This document shows positions 1 to 7,169 of a stretch of 33,507 bases of DNA, piece after piece. This DNA is from Bacteroidota bacterium (GTDB taxonomy: Bacteria > Bacteroidota > Bacteroidia > Bacteroidales > UBA6013): the NCBI GenBank assembly GCA_020048645.1, contig JAIFMG010000115.1, positions 1-33,507 of the forward strand, written 5' to 3'. The translations under genes and the position numbers were made by a program. Below the pieces are notes generated by a model. The model was not told where the DNA came from. It saw nothing but the letters and a program-made list of their open reading frames with translations, and searched no databases. Position 1 is the stretch's first letter. Each line of letters starts with the position of its first letter.

Positions 1-5
1 AAAAC

Positions 6-124
6 CGGAACACGGAACGCGGAACAATCCCAAGCCCTGAAAGGGCGAAACAACATAGCCAGGGGTGAAGCCCCTGGAACCGCGAAAACCGAAACACGGA
101 ACGCGGAACATGGAACGCGGAACA
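6..124. repeat. Left-edge repeat: 7-bp tandem units and two small hairpins
   Basis: Two blocks of the 7-mer CGGAAC[A/G] are visible: three copies at 6-26 and five slightly varied copies at 90-124. Between them lie two hairpins with similar loops: GCCC-TGAAA-GGGC at 34-46 and the perfect CCAGGGG-TGAAG-CCCCTGG at 59-77. There is no credible reading frame. From memory, paired hairpins of this kind with TGAAG/TGAAA loops occur as dispersed intergenic repeats in Bacteroidota. Copies elsewhere in this genome cannot be seen from the window. Confidence 0.7.
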
Positions 125-139
125 CGCATCGCCGAACGC

Positions 140-838
140 TCATTCGGGCTCGGTGCCTTCGGACTTGGGCGGGCTGTCGGTTTCGGTGTAGTTGTATTGG
201 AATCCGTCGAGGGCGCGGGTGTCGGAAAAGGCGCTGAAGTCGGGCGGAGGGCCGTCGGGGTAGGTCTTGGGCCTGGGGTCTCGGAAAAAGAGGGCGACGA
301 GGACTCCGGCCAGCGCGCCCATGAGGTGGGATTCCCAAGAGACTTTGGGGTCGTCGGGGAGGATCCCCCAGATGATGCCTCCGTAGAGGAAGACCACGAG
401 CAGGGAGACGGCCATCTGCTGCCGGTCGCGGGTGAGCAGTCCGCTGGTGAAAAGGAAGGTGGCCAGGGCGTAGAGCAGGCCGCTGGCGCCGATGTGGAAG
501 GCCGGTCGGGCGCTTGCCCATACCCAGAGGCCGGTGGTGAGCCAGAGGGCCAGCAGGACGCCCCAGGCCTTTCGGCGGTGGAAGTAGAAGACGCCCAGGC
601 TGAGGAAGAAGACCGGGCCGGAGTTGGCGGCCAGGTGCGACCAGTCGCCATGCAGGAAGGGGGCCAGGGCGATGCCGGGCAGTCCGGCCCACGAGCGGGG
701 ATAGATGCCCCAGTGGCCGAAGTCGAGGTCCAGGGCCCACTCGGCCAGCTCGACCAGCCACATGGCCAAGAGCATGAGGGTCGGGAAGAGCAGCGCTCCG
801 GCGAGCTTTTTCTTCTCGAGGGCCTTGTCAAGCTCCAT
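140..838 (-). CDS. Rhomboid family intramembrane serine protease
   Basis: A 232-residue polytopic membrane protein of the rhomboid family, which cleaves transmembrane substrates inside the bilayer. The oxyanion motif HxxxN is at H68-N72, the catalytic serine sits in GASG (S119), and the catalytic histidine is H171 in an ESHLMGALAG helix. Together these make the Ser-His dyad of a likely active protease. About six hydrophobic segments are visible, followed by a soluble, Pro/Asp-rich tail of about 45 residues. The start codon lies 11 nt inside the end of the upstream RNase Z gene, so translation is probably coupled. The substrate cannot be inferred. The family call is firm; the biological role is not. 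Confidence 0.88.
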   Translation of the reverse strand: MELDKALEKKKLAGALLFPTLMLLAMWLVELAEWALDLDFGHWGIYPRSWAGLPGIALAPFLHGDWSHLAANSGPVFFLSLGVFYFHRRKAWGVLLALWLTTGLWVWASARPAFHIGASGLLYALATFLFTSGLLTRDRQQMAVSLLVVFLYGGIIWGILPDDPKVSWESHLMGALAGVLVALFFRDPRPKTYPDGPPPDFSAFSDTRALDGFQYNYTETDSPPKSEGTEPE

Positions 839-1784
839 CGTGGGGCGGGTTGGGTCGCTGGACGAAGGGCAGCTCGACGCGGAGGTTGTCCTGCGCCAGC
901 GTGGTGTTGGGGAAGATTTCCTGGGCCTCGGCGAGCAGCCGCTCCACGCCAGTCTCCTGGTACCGGAGCGAGAAGTGGCCGATGAGCAACTGCCGGACGC
1001 CGGCCATCTGGGCGATGGTGGCGGCCTGGGCGGCGGTGGAGTGCCCGGTCTGGTTGGCGCGCTCGACGAGGTGGCTGGCGAAGGTGGCCTCGTGGTAGAG
1101 CAGATCGACGCCGCGGACCCAGCCGGCCAGGGGCGGGTGGAACAGGGTGTCGGAACAAAAGGCGTAAGAGCGTGGCGCCCGGGGCGGGAAGGCGAGCTCG
1201 GGGTTGGGCACGAGCCTGTCGGGGCGCGGGAGGTCCTGCCCTTGGCGGACGAGCCGGATTTCGTTGGGGCTCATGCCGAATTGCCGGACGACTTCCGGGC
1301 GGATGTTGGCCAGGAAGGGCTTCTCGTCGAAGCGGAAGCCGCAGGTGGGCACGCGGTGGCTGAGGGGGAAGCTGGTCACGGACAGGGCGTGGTCGTCGAG
1401 GATGAGGCGGGGCTCGTCGAACTGGAGCGGATGGAACAGGACGGGGAAGGTGGGCGGCCCGAGCACCTTGTAGAGGAGCTCGAGGAGCTCCTGGAGCATG
1501 GGCGGGGCATGGACGTTGAGCGGGCTGGTGCGTCCGGCCAGGGAGAAGGTGGAAATGAGCCCGGGAAGCCCCAGGACATGGTCTCCGTGGAGGTGGCTGA
1601 TGAAGACGTGGTCGAGCTGGGCGGTCTTGATGCGGTTGCGCAGGAGCTGGGTCTGCGTTCCTTCGGCGCAATCGACCAAAAAAACACGCCCATGCACGTT
1701 GAGCGCATGAGCGGTGGCGTATCGCTTGGGCGAGGGCATGGCGGCCCCCGACCCGAGGATGGTCAGGTCGAAATTGAAGGGCAT
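828..1784 (-). CDS. rnz: Ribonuclease Z (tRNA 3' endonuclease)
   Basis: A 318-residue metallo-beta-lactamase-fold protein. The signature HxHxDH is at H64-H66-D68-H69 (SHLHGDH), preceded by a GSGAAMPSPKR segment and DCAEGTQTQL as in RNase Z. Further metal or substrate residues are in CSDT near residue 213, HSTAAQAA and IGHFSLRY. Length matches the roughly 310-residue short form (RNase ZS). The family cleaves the 3' trailer of tRNA precursors. The ATG shares one base with the TGA of the upstream STAS gene (TGATG), and its end overlaps the rhomboid gene, so the three genes form a translationally coupled set. Nothing about the other two genes suggests a tRNA role. Confidence 0.93.
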   Translation of the reverse strand: MPFNFDLTILGSGAAMPSPKRYATAHALNVHGRVFLVDCAEGTQTQLLRNRIKTAQLDHVFISHLHGDHVLGLPGLISTFSLAGRTSPLNVHAPPMLQELLELLYKVLGPPTFPVLFHPLQFDEPRLILDDHALSVTSFPLSHRVPTCGFRFDEKPFLANIRPEVVRQFGMSPNEIRLVRQGQDLPRPDRLVPNPELAFPPRAPRSYAFCSDTLFHPPLAGWVRGVDLLYHEATFASHLVERANQTGHSTAAQAATIAQMAGVRQLLIGHFSLRYQETGVERLLAEAQEIFPNTTLAQDNLRVELPFVQRPNPPHDGA

Positions 1785-2131
1785 CAGGAACGGTTCTCGA
1801 TGAACTCGACGGATTCTTCGACGTTTGCGGTGATGTTGAGGACGGTGTCGAGCTGCGAGATGGAGACCAGCCTCTCGACGGCAGGCTGGAGGCCCGTGAG
1901 GACGAAGTGTCCCTTGGCGCTCTTGCAGAGTCGATTGGCGATGAGGATGGCGCTCAGGCCGGAGGAGTCGCAGTACTCGGTCTTGGCCATGTCGAGGATG
2001 ATGTTCTTCTCGCCTTTTCCGGCGGTCAGAACGAGCTCGGACTTCAAGACGGGCGCCAGGTTGGTGTCGAGTTTTTCAGCCAGTACCTGGATCAGCGTGT
2101 AGTTGTCGAATTTTTCAACCTTCAAGTTCAT
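1784..2131 (-). CDS. STAS-domain protein, anti-sigma-factor-antagonist type
   Basis: A 115-residue single STAS domain. The phosphoacceptor motif is DSSGLSA at residues 55-61, with S57 in the position of the SpoIIAA phosphoserine, preceded by a hydrophobic strand IILDMAKTEY. In the SpoIIAA/RsbV family the unphosphorylated form binds a serine kinase/anti-sigma partner and releases a sigma factor or other target. No RsbW-like kinase is in the window, so the partner is encoded elsewhere, or this belongs to the stand-alone STAS proteins common in Bacteroidota. It is the first gene of the STAS-rnz-rhomboid set. I see no convincing promoter in the 150 nt upstream. Confidence 0.82.
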   Translation of the reverse strand: MNLKVEKFDNYTLIQVLAEKLDTNLAPVLKSELVLTAGKGEKNIILDMAKTEYCDSSGLSAILIANRLCKSAKGHFVLTGLQPAVERLVSISQLDTVLNITANVEESVEFIENRS

Positions 2132-2267
2132 CGTTTATCGTTTTTAATCCTTGAAAGGAGTTGTGCGTTAGGGTTAGAGCGGTAGGAAGTTGGACGGGAG
2201 GAAAGCAGGGCCTGCCTGATCGTCGGTTTTGAACACGCAATTTATCGCAAAAAATCCAATTGAGCAA

Positions 2268-2317
2268 GCGCTGGAAAAAAAACTTGCGCGGACTCGCCCC
2301 AGGCGAATCCGCGCAAG
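2268..2317 (-). terminator. Rho-independent terminator of rpsA
   Basis: On the minus strand, a 16-bp stem (arms 2283-2298 and 2302-2317, one mismatch, 3-nt loop) is followed immediately by an uninterrupted T run (the A run at 2274-2282 on plus). It lies 26 nt past the rpsA stop codon. It is the strongest intrinsic terminator in the window. Confidence 0.92.
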
Positions 2318-2343
2318 CGGGGATGCGTCAAGCCGTTGTCGGC

Positions 2344-4218
2344 TTATGCGTTGCCTTCTTCGAGCTTGGTCTTGAGGGCGGCGAGCTCGCTGATGTCTCC
2401 CAAGGTGGTCTTCTCGAGGTTGATGGCGGGCTTCTTCTCGGTGCGGGGCTTGCCGGCAGGGGCGGCCTGGGCGGTGTCGCGGCGCTTGGTGGTGCGCTCC
2501 TCGGCCTTCTTGGCGTCATCGAACACGCGGGTGTGCGAGAGGATGATGCGCTTCTGCTGCTTGGAGAACTCGATGACCTTGAACATGAGCTTCTCCTCGA
2601 CCTGCGCGTTGGCGCCGTCTTCCTTGACCAGGTGGCGGGGCGTCGCGAAACCTTCGACGCCGTAGGGCAGCGCGATGGACGCGCCTTTCTCGAAGATGCT
2701 CAGGATGGTACCCTCGTGGACGGAGTTGACCGTGAAGAGGGTCTCGAACACGTCCCATGGGTTTTCTTCGAGCTGCTTGTGGCCGAGGCTGAGGCGGCGG
2801 TTCTGCACGTCGATCTCGAGCACGACGACCTCGATGTCCTGTCCGATCTTGGTGAACTCGTTGGGGTGCTTGATCTTCTTGGTCCAGGAGAGGTCGGAGA
2901 TGTGGATCAGGCCATCGACTCCCTCCTCGATCTCGACGAACACGCCGAAGTTGGTGAAGTTGCGGACTTTGGCGTGGTGGCGCGAGCCGACGGGGTACTT
3001 CTCGGCGACCATGAGCCATGGATCGGGCTTGAGCTGCTTGATGCCCAGGGACATCTTGCGGTCCTCGCGGTCGAGGGTGAGGATGCGGGCTTCCACCTCG
3101 TCACCCACCTTGAGGAACTCCTGGGCGCTGCGCAGGTGCTGCGACCACGACATCTCGGAGACGTGGATGAGGCCTTCGACGCCGGGGGCGATCTCGACGA
3201 ACGCGCCGTAGTCGGCCATGACCACGACGCGGCCCTTGACCTGGTCGCCGACCTTCATCTCGGTGTTGAGCGAATCCCATGGATGGGGGGTGAGCTGCTT
3301 GAGGCCCAGGGCGATGCGCTTCTTGTCGTCGTCGAAGTCGAGGATGACGACATTGAGCTTCTGGTCGAGCTGGACGATCTCCTCGGGGTGCGAGACGCGG
3401 CCCCATGAGAGGTCGGTGATGTGGATCAGGCCGTCCACGCCGCCCAGGTCGATGAATACGCCGTAGGAGGTGATGTTCTTGACGGTGCCTTCGAGGACCT
3501 GGCCTTTTTCGAGCTTGGCGATGATCTCGCGCTTCTGCTGCTCGAGCTCCTCCTCGATGAGGGCCTTGTGCGAGACGACGACGTTCTTGAACTCGTGGTT
3601 GATCTTGACGACCTTGAACTCCATGGTCTTGCCGACGTAGATGTCGTAGTCGCGGATGGGCTTGACGTCGATCTGCGAGCCGGGCAGGAAGGCCTCGATG
3701 CCGAAGACGTCCACGATCATGCCGCCTTTGGTGCGGCACTTGATGAAGCCTTTGATGATCTCGTCCTTGTCCATGGCGTCGTTGACGCGGTCCCATGAGC
3801 GGAGGGCGCGGGCTTTCTTGTGCGAAAGCTGGAGCTGTCCGTTCTTGTCTTCCTCGTTCTCGACATAGACCTCGACGATGTCGCCCTTCTTGAGCTCGGG
3901 GTTGTAGCGGAACTCGCTGATGCTGACGTTGCCTTCGGATTTGAACCCGATGTTGATGCTGACCTCGCGCGAGCCGACGCTGGTCACGGTCCCGTTGAGG
4001 ACCTGGTGGGCGGCGACGGTGGCCAGGGTCTTGTCGTACATGGCCTCGACGGCCTTGCGCTTCTCGGAATTCTGCTCCTCTTCGGCCTCGAAGGCGTCCC
4101 AGTCGAAGTCCTCGTTCTTGACGAAGTTGTAGGTCTTCTTTTGGGGAACCTGCGCAACTTCTTGTTGGGAATCCACGGGGGTTTCCACTTCTTGGTTGTT
4201 GTCCAAATCTTCAGCCAT
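2344..4218 (-). CDS. rpsA: 30S ribosomal protein S1
   Basis: A 624-residue protein with six consecutive S1/OB-fold RNA-binding repeats, about residues 50-120, 134-207, 228-300, 313-387, 400-473 and 487-560. The third to fifth repeats carry the canonical pattern G-V/F-V/F-D/E-I/L followed by GLIH[IV]S/T. The first, second and sixth repeats are more divergent, as is usual for bS1. The N-terminus (NEDFDWDAFEAEEE) is the acidic, aromatic extension typical of Bacteroidota S1. The C-terminus is Lys/Ala-rich. S1 recruits mRNA to the 30S subunit, which matters where Shine-Dalgarno sites are rare, as here. The gene is monocistronic, with its own promoter, a short leader with a hairpin, and a terminator. 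Confidence 0.97.
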   Translation of the reverse strand: MAEDLDNNQEVETPVDSQQEVAQVPQKKTYNFVKNEDFDWDAFEAEEEQNSEKRKAVEAMYDKTLATVAAHQVLNGTVTSVGSREVSINIGFKSEGNVSISEFRYNPELKKGDIVEVYVENEEDKNGQLQLSHKKARALRSWDRVNDAMDKDEIIKGFIKCRTKGGMIVDVFGIEAFLPGSQIDVKPIRDYDIYVGKTMEFKVVKINHEFKNVVVSHKALIEEELEQQKREIIAKLEKGQVLEGTVKNITSYGVFIDLGGVDGLIHITDLSWGRVSHPEEIVQLDQKLNVVILDFDDDKKRIALGLKQLTPHPWDSLNTEMKVGDQVKGRVVVMADYGAFVEIAPGVEGLIHVSEMSWSQHLRSAQEFLKVGDEVEARILTLDREDRKMSLGIKQLKPDPWLMVAEKYPVGSRHHAKVRNFTNFGVFVEIEEGVDGLIHISDLSWTKKIKHPNEFTKIGQDIEVVVLEIDVQNRRLSLGHKQLEENPWDVFETLFTVNSVHEGTILSIFEKGASIALPYGVEGFATPRHLVKEDGANAQVEEKLMFKVIEFSKQQKRIILSHTRVFDDAKKAEERTTKRRDTAQAAPAGKPRTEKKPAINLEKTTLGDISELAALKTKLEEGNA

Positions 4219-4267
4219 TGAGAAAAAGTTTTGAAATTTAATGGGTTAGACATTATGTTGTTACGGA

Positions 4268-4280
4268 AGGGCTTCGCCCT
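4268..4280 (-). promoter_or_regulatory. Small hairpin in the rpsA leader
   Basis: AGGGC-TTC-GCCCT, a perfect 5-bp stem with a 3-nt loop, lies about 50 nt upstream of the rpsA ATG and inside the transcript predicted from the promoter at 4296-4326. Bacterial r-protein leaders often carry autoregulatory structures. A regulatory role for this hairpin is inference only. Confidence 0.3.
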
Positions 4281-4295
4281 CGCGTGTCAGGGCCG

Positions 4296-4326
4296 CGAAA
4301 ATAGCTTTTTTCCTTTGAAACACAAA
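4296..4326 (-). promoter_or_regulatory. Bacteroidota-type promoter for rpsA
   Basis: On the minus strand, TTTG (4323-4326) is followed after exactly 19 nt by TATTTTCG (4296-4303), matching the -33 TTTG / -7 TAnnTTTG pattern of the Bacteroidota housekeeping sigma except for C at the third-last base of the usual TTTG. Predicted transcription start is near 4290, giving a leader of about 70 nt. Confidence 0.6.
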
Positions 4327-4408
4327 AGCTTTCGGTGATTTTTCGCCCTTGGCGGCCCAGGAGGGTCCGCGGCCGAAGCGGCCCGCCAGCGCCAGTGCGT
4401 CGAAAAAA

Positions 4409-4439
4409 TTGGACTGGTGGCCCAGATCCCTTACATTCG
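4409..4439 (+). promoter_or_regulatory. Candidate promoter for the receiver-kinase gene
   Basis: TTG (4409-4411), a 20-nt spacer, then TACATTCG (4432-4439), close to the -33/-7 pattern. Predicted transcription start is near 4446. That places the in-frame ATG at 4417 upstream of the transcript and favours the ATG at 4495 as the true start. Confidence 0.45.
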
Positions 4440-4494
4440 CGGGAACAACCCGCCAGCCTTTTGCCAAGGTTGCGCCCAAATGCCAGGCCACAGC

Positions 4495-5754
4495 ATGGAA
4501 ATCGTGCAAAAAATTCTGATCGTTGACGACAAGCCGGCCAACCTCTTCGCCCTGGAGAAAGTCCTGGCCGACGTCAAGGCCGTGGTGGTCAAGGCCGCCA
4601 GCGGCAACGAAGCCCTGATAGCCACGCTCAACCACGACTTCTCGGTGGCCATCCTGGACGTGCAGATGCCCGAGATGGACGGCTACGAGCTGGCCGAGAT
4701 CCTGCGCGAGGAGGAAAAGACCCGGCTCATGCCCATCATCTTCCTCTCGGCGGTCTTCTCGGACGACTTCCACGTGTTCAAGGGCTACCGGTCGGGCGCC
4801 GTCGATTTCATCACCAAGCCCTTCAACCCCGAGGTGCTGCTCAACAAGGTGCGCGTCTTCCTGGACCTCAACCTCCAGAAGATGCAACTGGAGCAGCAGA
4901 AGCGCAAGCTGGAGCGCCTGGTGCTGGAGCTGAACCAGGCCAACGAGCGGCTCTCGCTCGAGATCGACGAGCGCGTGCGGGCCGAGCGCGAGCTGACCCA
5001 GAGCCAGGAGCGCCTGCGCGAGCTCAACGCCACCAAGGACAAGTTCTTCTCCATCGTGGCGCACGACCTGAAGAACCCCTTCAACTCCCTGATCGGCTTC
5101 TCGAACCTGCTGCTGCAAGGCAAGGGCAGCCTCGAGGACGAGAAGGTGGAGCACTTCCTCAACCTGATCCACAACGCGGCCAAGCGGGGCTACAACCTGC
5201 TGGAGAACCTGCTCGAGTGGTCGCGCTCCCAGACCGGCCGCATCAACCTCAGCCCGGCGCCCCTGCGGCTGGGCACCCTGGCCCGCGAGAGCTTCGACCT
5301 GCTCAGCAGCCAGGCCCAGAAGAAGAACATCGAGCTGGTCTCGGAAATCGCCCCCGAGGCCCGCGTCTTCGCCGACCTGAACATGATGAACACCGTGGTG
5401 CGCAACCTGGTCTCCAACGCCATCAAGTTCACCCCCGAGGGAGGCCGCGTCTGGCTGGGCGCCACCGAGCAGGGCGACCACCTGCGCCTGGAGGTGCGCG
5501 ACAACGGCGTGGGCATCAAGCCCGACAAGCTCGACAAGCTCTTCCGCATCGACCAGAGCGTCTCCACCAAGGGCACCTCCAACGAGCTCGGCACCGGGCT
5601 GGGCCTGGTCATCTGCCAGGAGTTCATGCACAAAAACAAAGGCCGCGTCTGGGCCGAGAGCGCCGCCGGCCAAGGCAGCTCCTTCTTCATCACCCTGCCC
5701 AGGGACCAGGACGCCTGGAACCGCCTGCCCGACCCCTCGGCGCAGGCGGTCTGA
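4495..5754 (+). CDS. Response-regulator receiver fused to a histidine kinase
   Basis: A 419-residue cytoplasmic signalling protein. Residues 5-125 are a receiver domain (acidic pair D11-D12, phosphoacceptor D55 in DVQMPEMDG, K108 in ITKPF). Residues 124-180 form a charged coiled coil. A HisKA segment follows with phosphoacceptor H190 (SIVAHDLKNPFNS), then a HATPase_c domain with N-box N308, G1 DNGVG (337-341) and G2 GTGLG (366-370). No membrane segment is present. The receiver precedes the kinase, an arrangement often found in proteins that take input from another kinase. The 4495 start fits both the receiver boundary (MEIVQKILIVDD) and the predicted promoter; upstream in-frame ATGs at 4417 and 4480 add residues with no domain match. 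Partners are unknown. Confidence 0.93.
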   Translation: MEIVQKILIVDDKPANLFALEKVLADVKAVVVKAASGNEALIATLNHDFSVAILDVQMPEMDGYELAEILREEEKTRLMPIIFLSAVFSDDFHVFKGYRSGAVDFITKPFNPEVLLNKVRVFLDLNLQKMQLEQQKRKLERLVLELNQANERLSLEIDERVRAERELTQSQERLRELNATKDKFFSIVAHDLKNPFNSLIGFSNLLLQGKGSLEDEKVEHFLNLIHNAAKRGYNLLENLLEWSRSQTGRINLSPAPLRLGTLARESFDLLSSQAQKKNIELVSEIAPEARVFADLNMMNTVVRNLVSNAIKFTPEGGRVWLGATEQGDHLRLEVRDNGVGIKPDKLDKLFRIDQSVSTKGTSNELGTGLGLVICQEFMHKNKGRVWAESAAGQGSSFFITLPRDQDAWNRLPDPSAQAV

Positions 5755-5902
5755 GAATCGCCCGCCGGCCCCGCTTTGGGCACGGTCTTGGCAGGGGGAT
5801 GCCCAAGAACATCCGACGGCTGCGTCCCTGGCCACGCGCCTTTTTCGCATCTTCGCACGGCCCCAGGCCGACCCGCTCGCCCCAACCCAAACCCACAACG
5901 CC

Positions 5903-6475
5903 ATGACCGACTGCCTGCAAAGCCTCGAAACCGCCCTCCCCCCCTCCAGTTGGGAGGAAATCGCCGCCGCCCGCCAAGGCCAGGCCGGAGCGCTCCGACT
6001 GCCCCGCGAGAGGCTGGACAGCCTGGAGCAGATGGCCCGGCACGTCAAGGGCCTCGGGCTGGCCCTCGACCTCGGCATCCGCGAGGGCGACCACCGGAGC
6101 CAGTTGGTCCGCGCGCTCGACCACGGCGCCCTGACGCGGCAGCGCCAGGGCTTCAAGCGGTTCATCGACGAGCTCGGCCACAGCGCCGACCGCTTCGGGC
6201 AGGCCGCCGGCACCAAGACCTTCCGCCTGCGCCTGATGGCCCTCGACGGGCAGAGCCTGCCCCTGGGCGAGCTGCTCCGGCAAGGCCCCGTGCTGGTCTG
6301 CCTCTACGGCCCCGGCGAGCTGGCCCTGCGCCACCACGAGCACGACGAGTGGATGGGCATCCCGCCCCAGCAGCCCGTCTGGCTGCGCCGCTCGATGGCC
6401 AGCCGGACATGCCTGCGCGGACACAGCAGCCTGGCCCTGCTGATGAACCTCGAGATCCCGGTCGGCCTCAACTGA
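5903..6475 (+). CDS. Unrecognised 190-residue protein
   Basis: A coding region by length, codon use and placement, but no family I can name with confidence. It is hydrophilic, has no signal peptide or membrane helix, and contains a Lys/Arg/His-rich middle (HVKGLGLALDLGIREGDHRS). Its C-terminal half reads FRLRLMALDG, then LVCLYGPGELALRHHEHDEW, then CLRGHSSLALLMNLEIP. The run of histidines (RHHEHDEW) could bind a metal, and the strand pattern is faintly like DUF1826, but I would not annotate it so. It lies 148 nt after the kinase gene with no visible terminator between, so co-transcription is possible. Confidence 0.6.
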   Translation: MTDCLQSLETALPPSSWEEIAAARQGQAGALRLPRERLDSLEQMARHVKGLGLALDLGIREGDHRSQLVRALDHGALTRQRQGFKRFIDELGHSADRFGQAAGTKTFRLRLMALDGQSLPLGELLRQGPVLVCLYGPGELALRHHEHDEWMGIPPQQPVWLRRSMASRTCLRGHSSLALLMNLEIPVGLN

Positions 6476-6509
6476 GCCCCAGGCGCGGAGACGCCCCTGG
6501 CGCGGGTCC

Positions 6510-6541
6510 TTTCGGGCTTGTCCAGATTTTTGCTAATTTCG
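6510..6541 (+). promoter_or_regulatory. Weak candidate promoter before the DUF6913 gene
   Basis: TTTC (6510-6513) and TAATTTCG (6534-6541), a -7-like element of the TAnnTTCG form. If real, transcription would begin almost at the GTG used as start codon at 6546, implying either a leaderless mRNA or the internal ATG at 6588 as the true start. Confidence 0.3.
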
Positions 6542-6545
6542 CAGC

Positions 6546-7091
6546 GTGAAAAGATACGGGAAAATCAGGGAGGCGCTGGCCGGTTGGATGCTCGGCATCA
6601 AGTTGAACAACTTGGGCAGAAAACGCCATTTCCACAACTTCGACACCGCCAAGACCGTCGGGATCCTCTTCGACGCCACCCACCAGGAATCCTACGTCTC
6701 CACCCGCAAGCTGGTGGCCAGCCTCCGGGCCAGGAACCTCAAGGTCACCGCGCTCGGCTACGTGGCCAGCCGCGAGGGCATCGACTACTTCGACAAGGAA
6801 GAGGGCTTCAGCTTCTTCTGCATCAAGGACGTGGGCCTGTTCCTCCAGCCCACCGCGCCCGAGGTCGCCGTCTTCCACAGCCAGCCCTTCGACATGCTGG
6901 TTGACCTTTCCATGGAATACGCGTTCCCCTTGAAGCTGGTCGTGAGCCTCTCGCCCGCCACCTTCAAGACCGGCTTTGGCGACGCCAGCCAGATGCACTA
7001 CGACATGGTCATCAACACCCAGGGCCAGAAGGGGATCAAATTCTGCATCGAACAACTCAACCACTACATGGGCGTGCTGCGCGCGGCCTGA
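6546..7091 (+). CDS. DUF6913-type conserved Bacteroidota protein
   Basis: A 181-residue soluble protein. It resembles a small family restricted largely to Bacteroidota (DUF6913 by recollection): a short basic N-terminus, then HNFDTAKTVGILFDA, a segment on arms of a Rossmann-like alternation (KVTALGYVASREGIDYF), and a C-terminal region with DMLVDLSMEY and YDMVINTQGQKGIKFCIEQLNHYMGVL. Function is not known. The listed start is GTG; an in-frame ATG at 6588 would remove 14 residues and fits the candidate promoter better. It sits 78 nt upstream of dapA on the same strand, a neighbourhood I recall for this family in other Bacteroidota, though I cannot check it. Confidence 0.75.
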   Translation: MKRYGKIREALAGWMLGIKLNNLGRKRHFHNFDTAKTVGILFDATHQESYVSTRKLVASLRARNLKVTALGYVASREGIDYFDKEEGFSFFCIKDVGLFLQPTAPEVAVFHSQPFDMLVDLSMEYAFPLKLVVSLSPATFKTGFGDASQMHYDMVINTQGQKGIKFCIEQLNHYMGVLRAA

Positions 7092-7169
7092 ACCCTCGCC
7101 GACAGCCGATCGCCAGCGGACGCCCGCCAGGATGGATCGCCGCCCAAAACCATCGGAAACACAACAAGA

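Noticed and set aside
65-2102. Plus-strand frames opposite the rhomboid and RNase Z genes
   Set aside because: Gly/Glu/Val-rich antisense shadows without recognisable domains.
4261-6216. 651-residue open frame on the minus strand opposite the receiver-kinase
   Set aside because: It is antisense to a gene with complete receiver and kinase motifs; its translation is low-complexity Val/Leu/Gln/Gly without domains. GC-rich codon use opens such frames.
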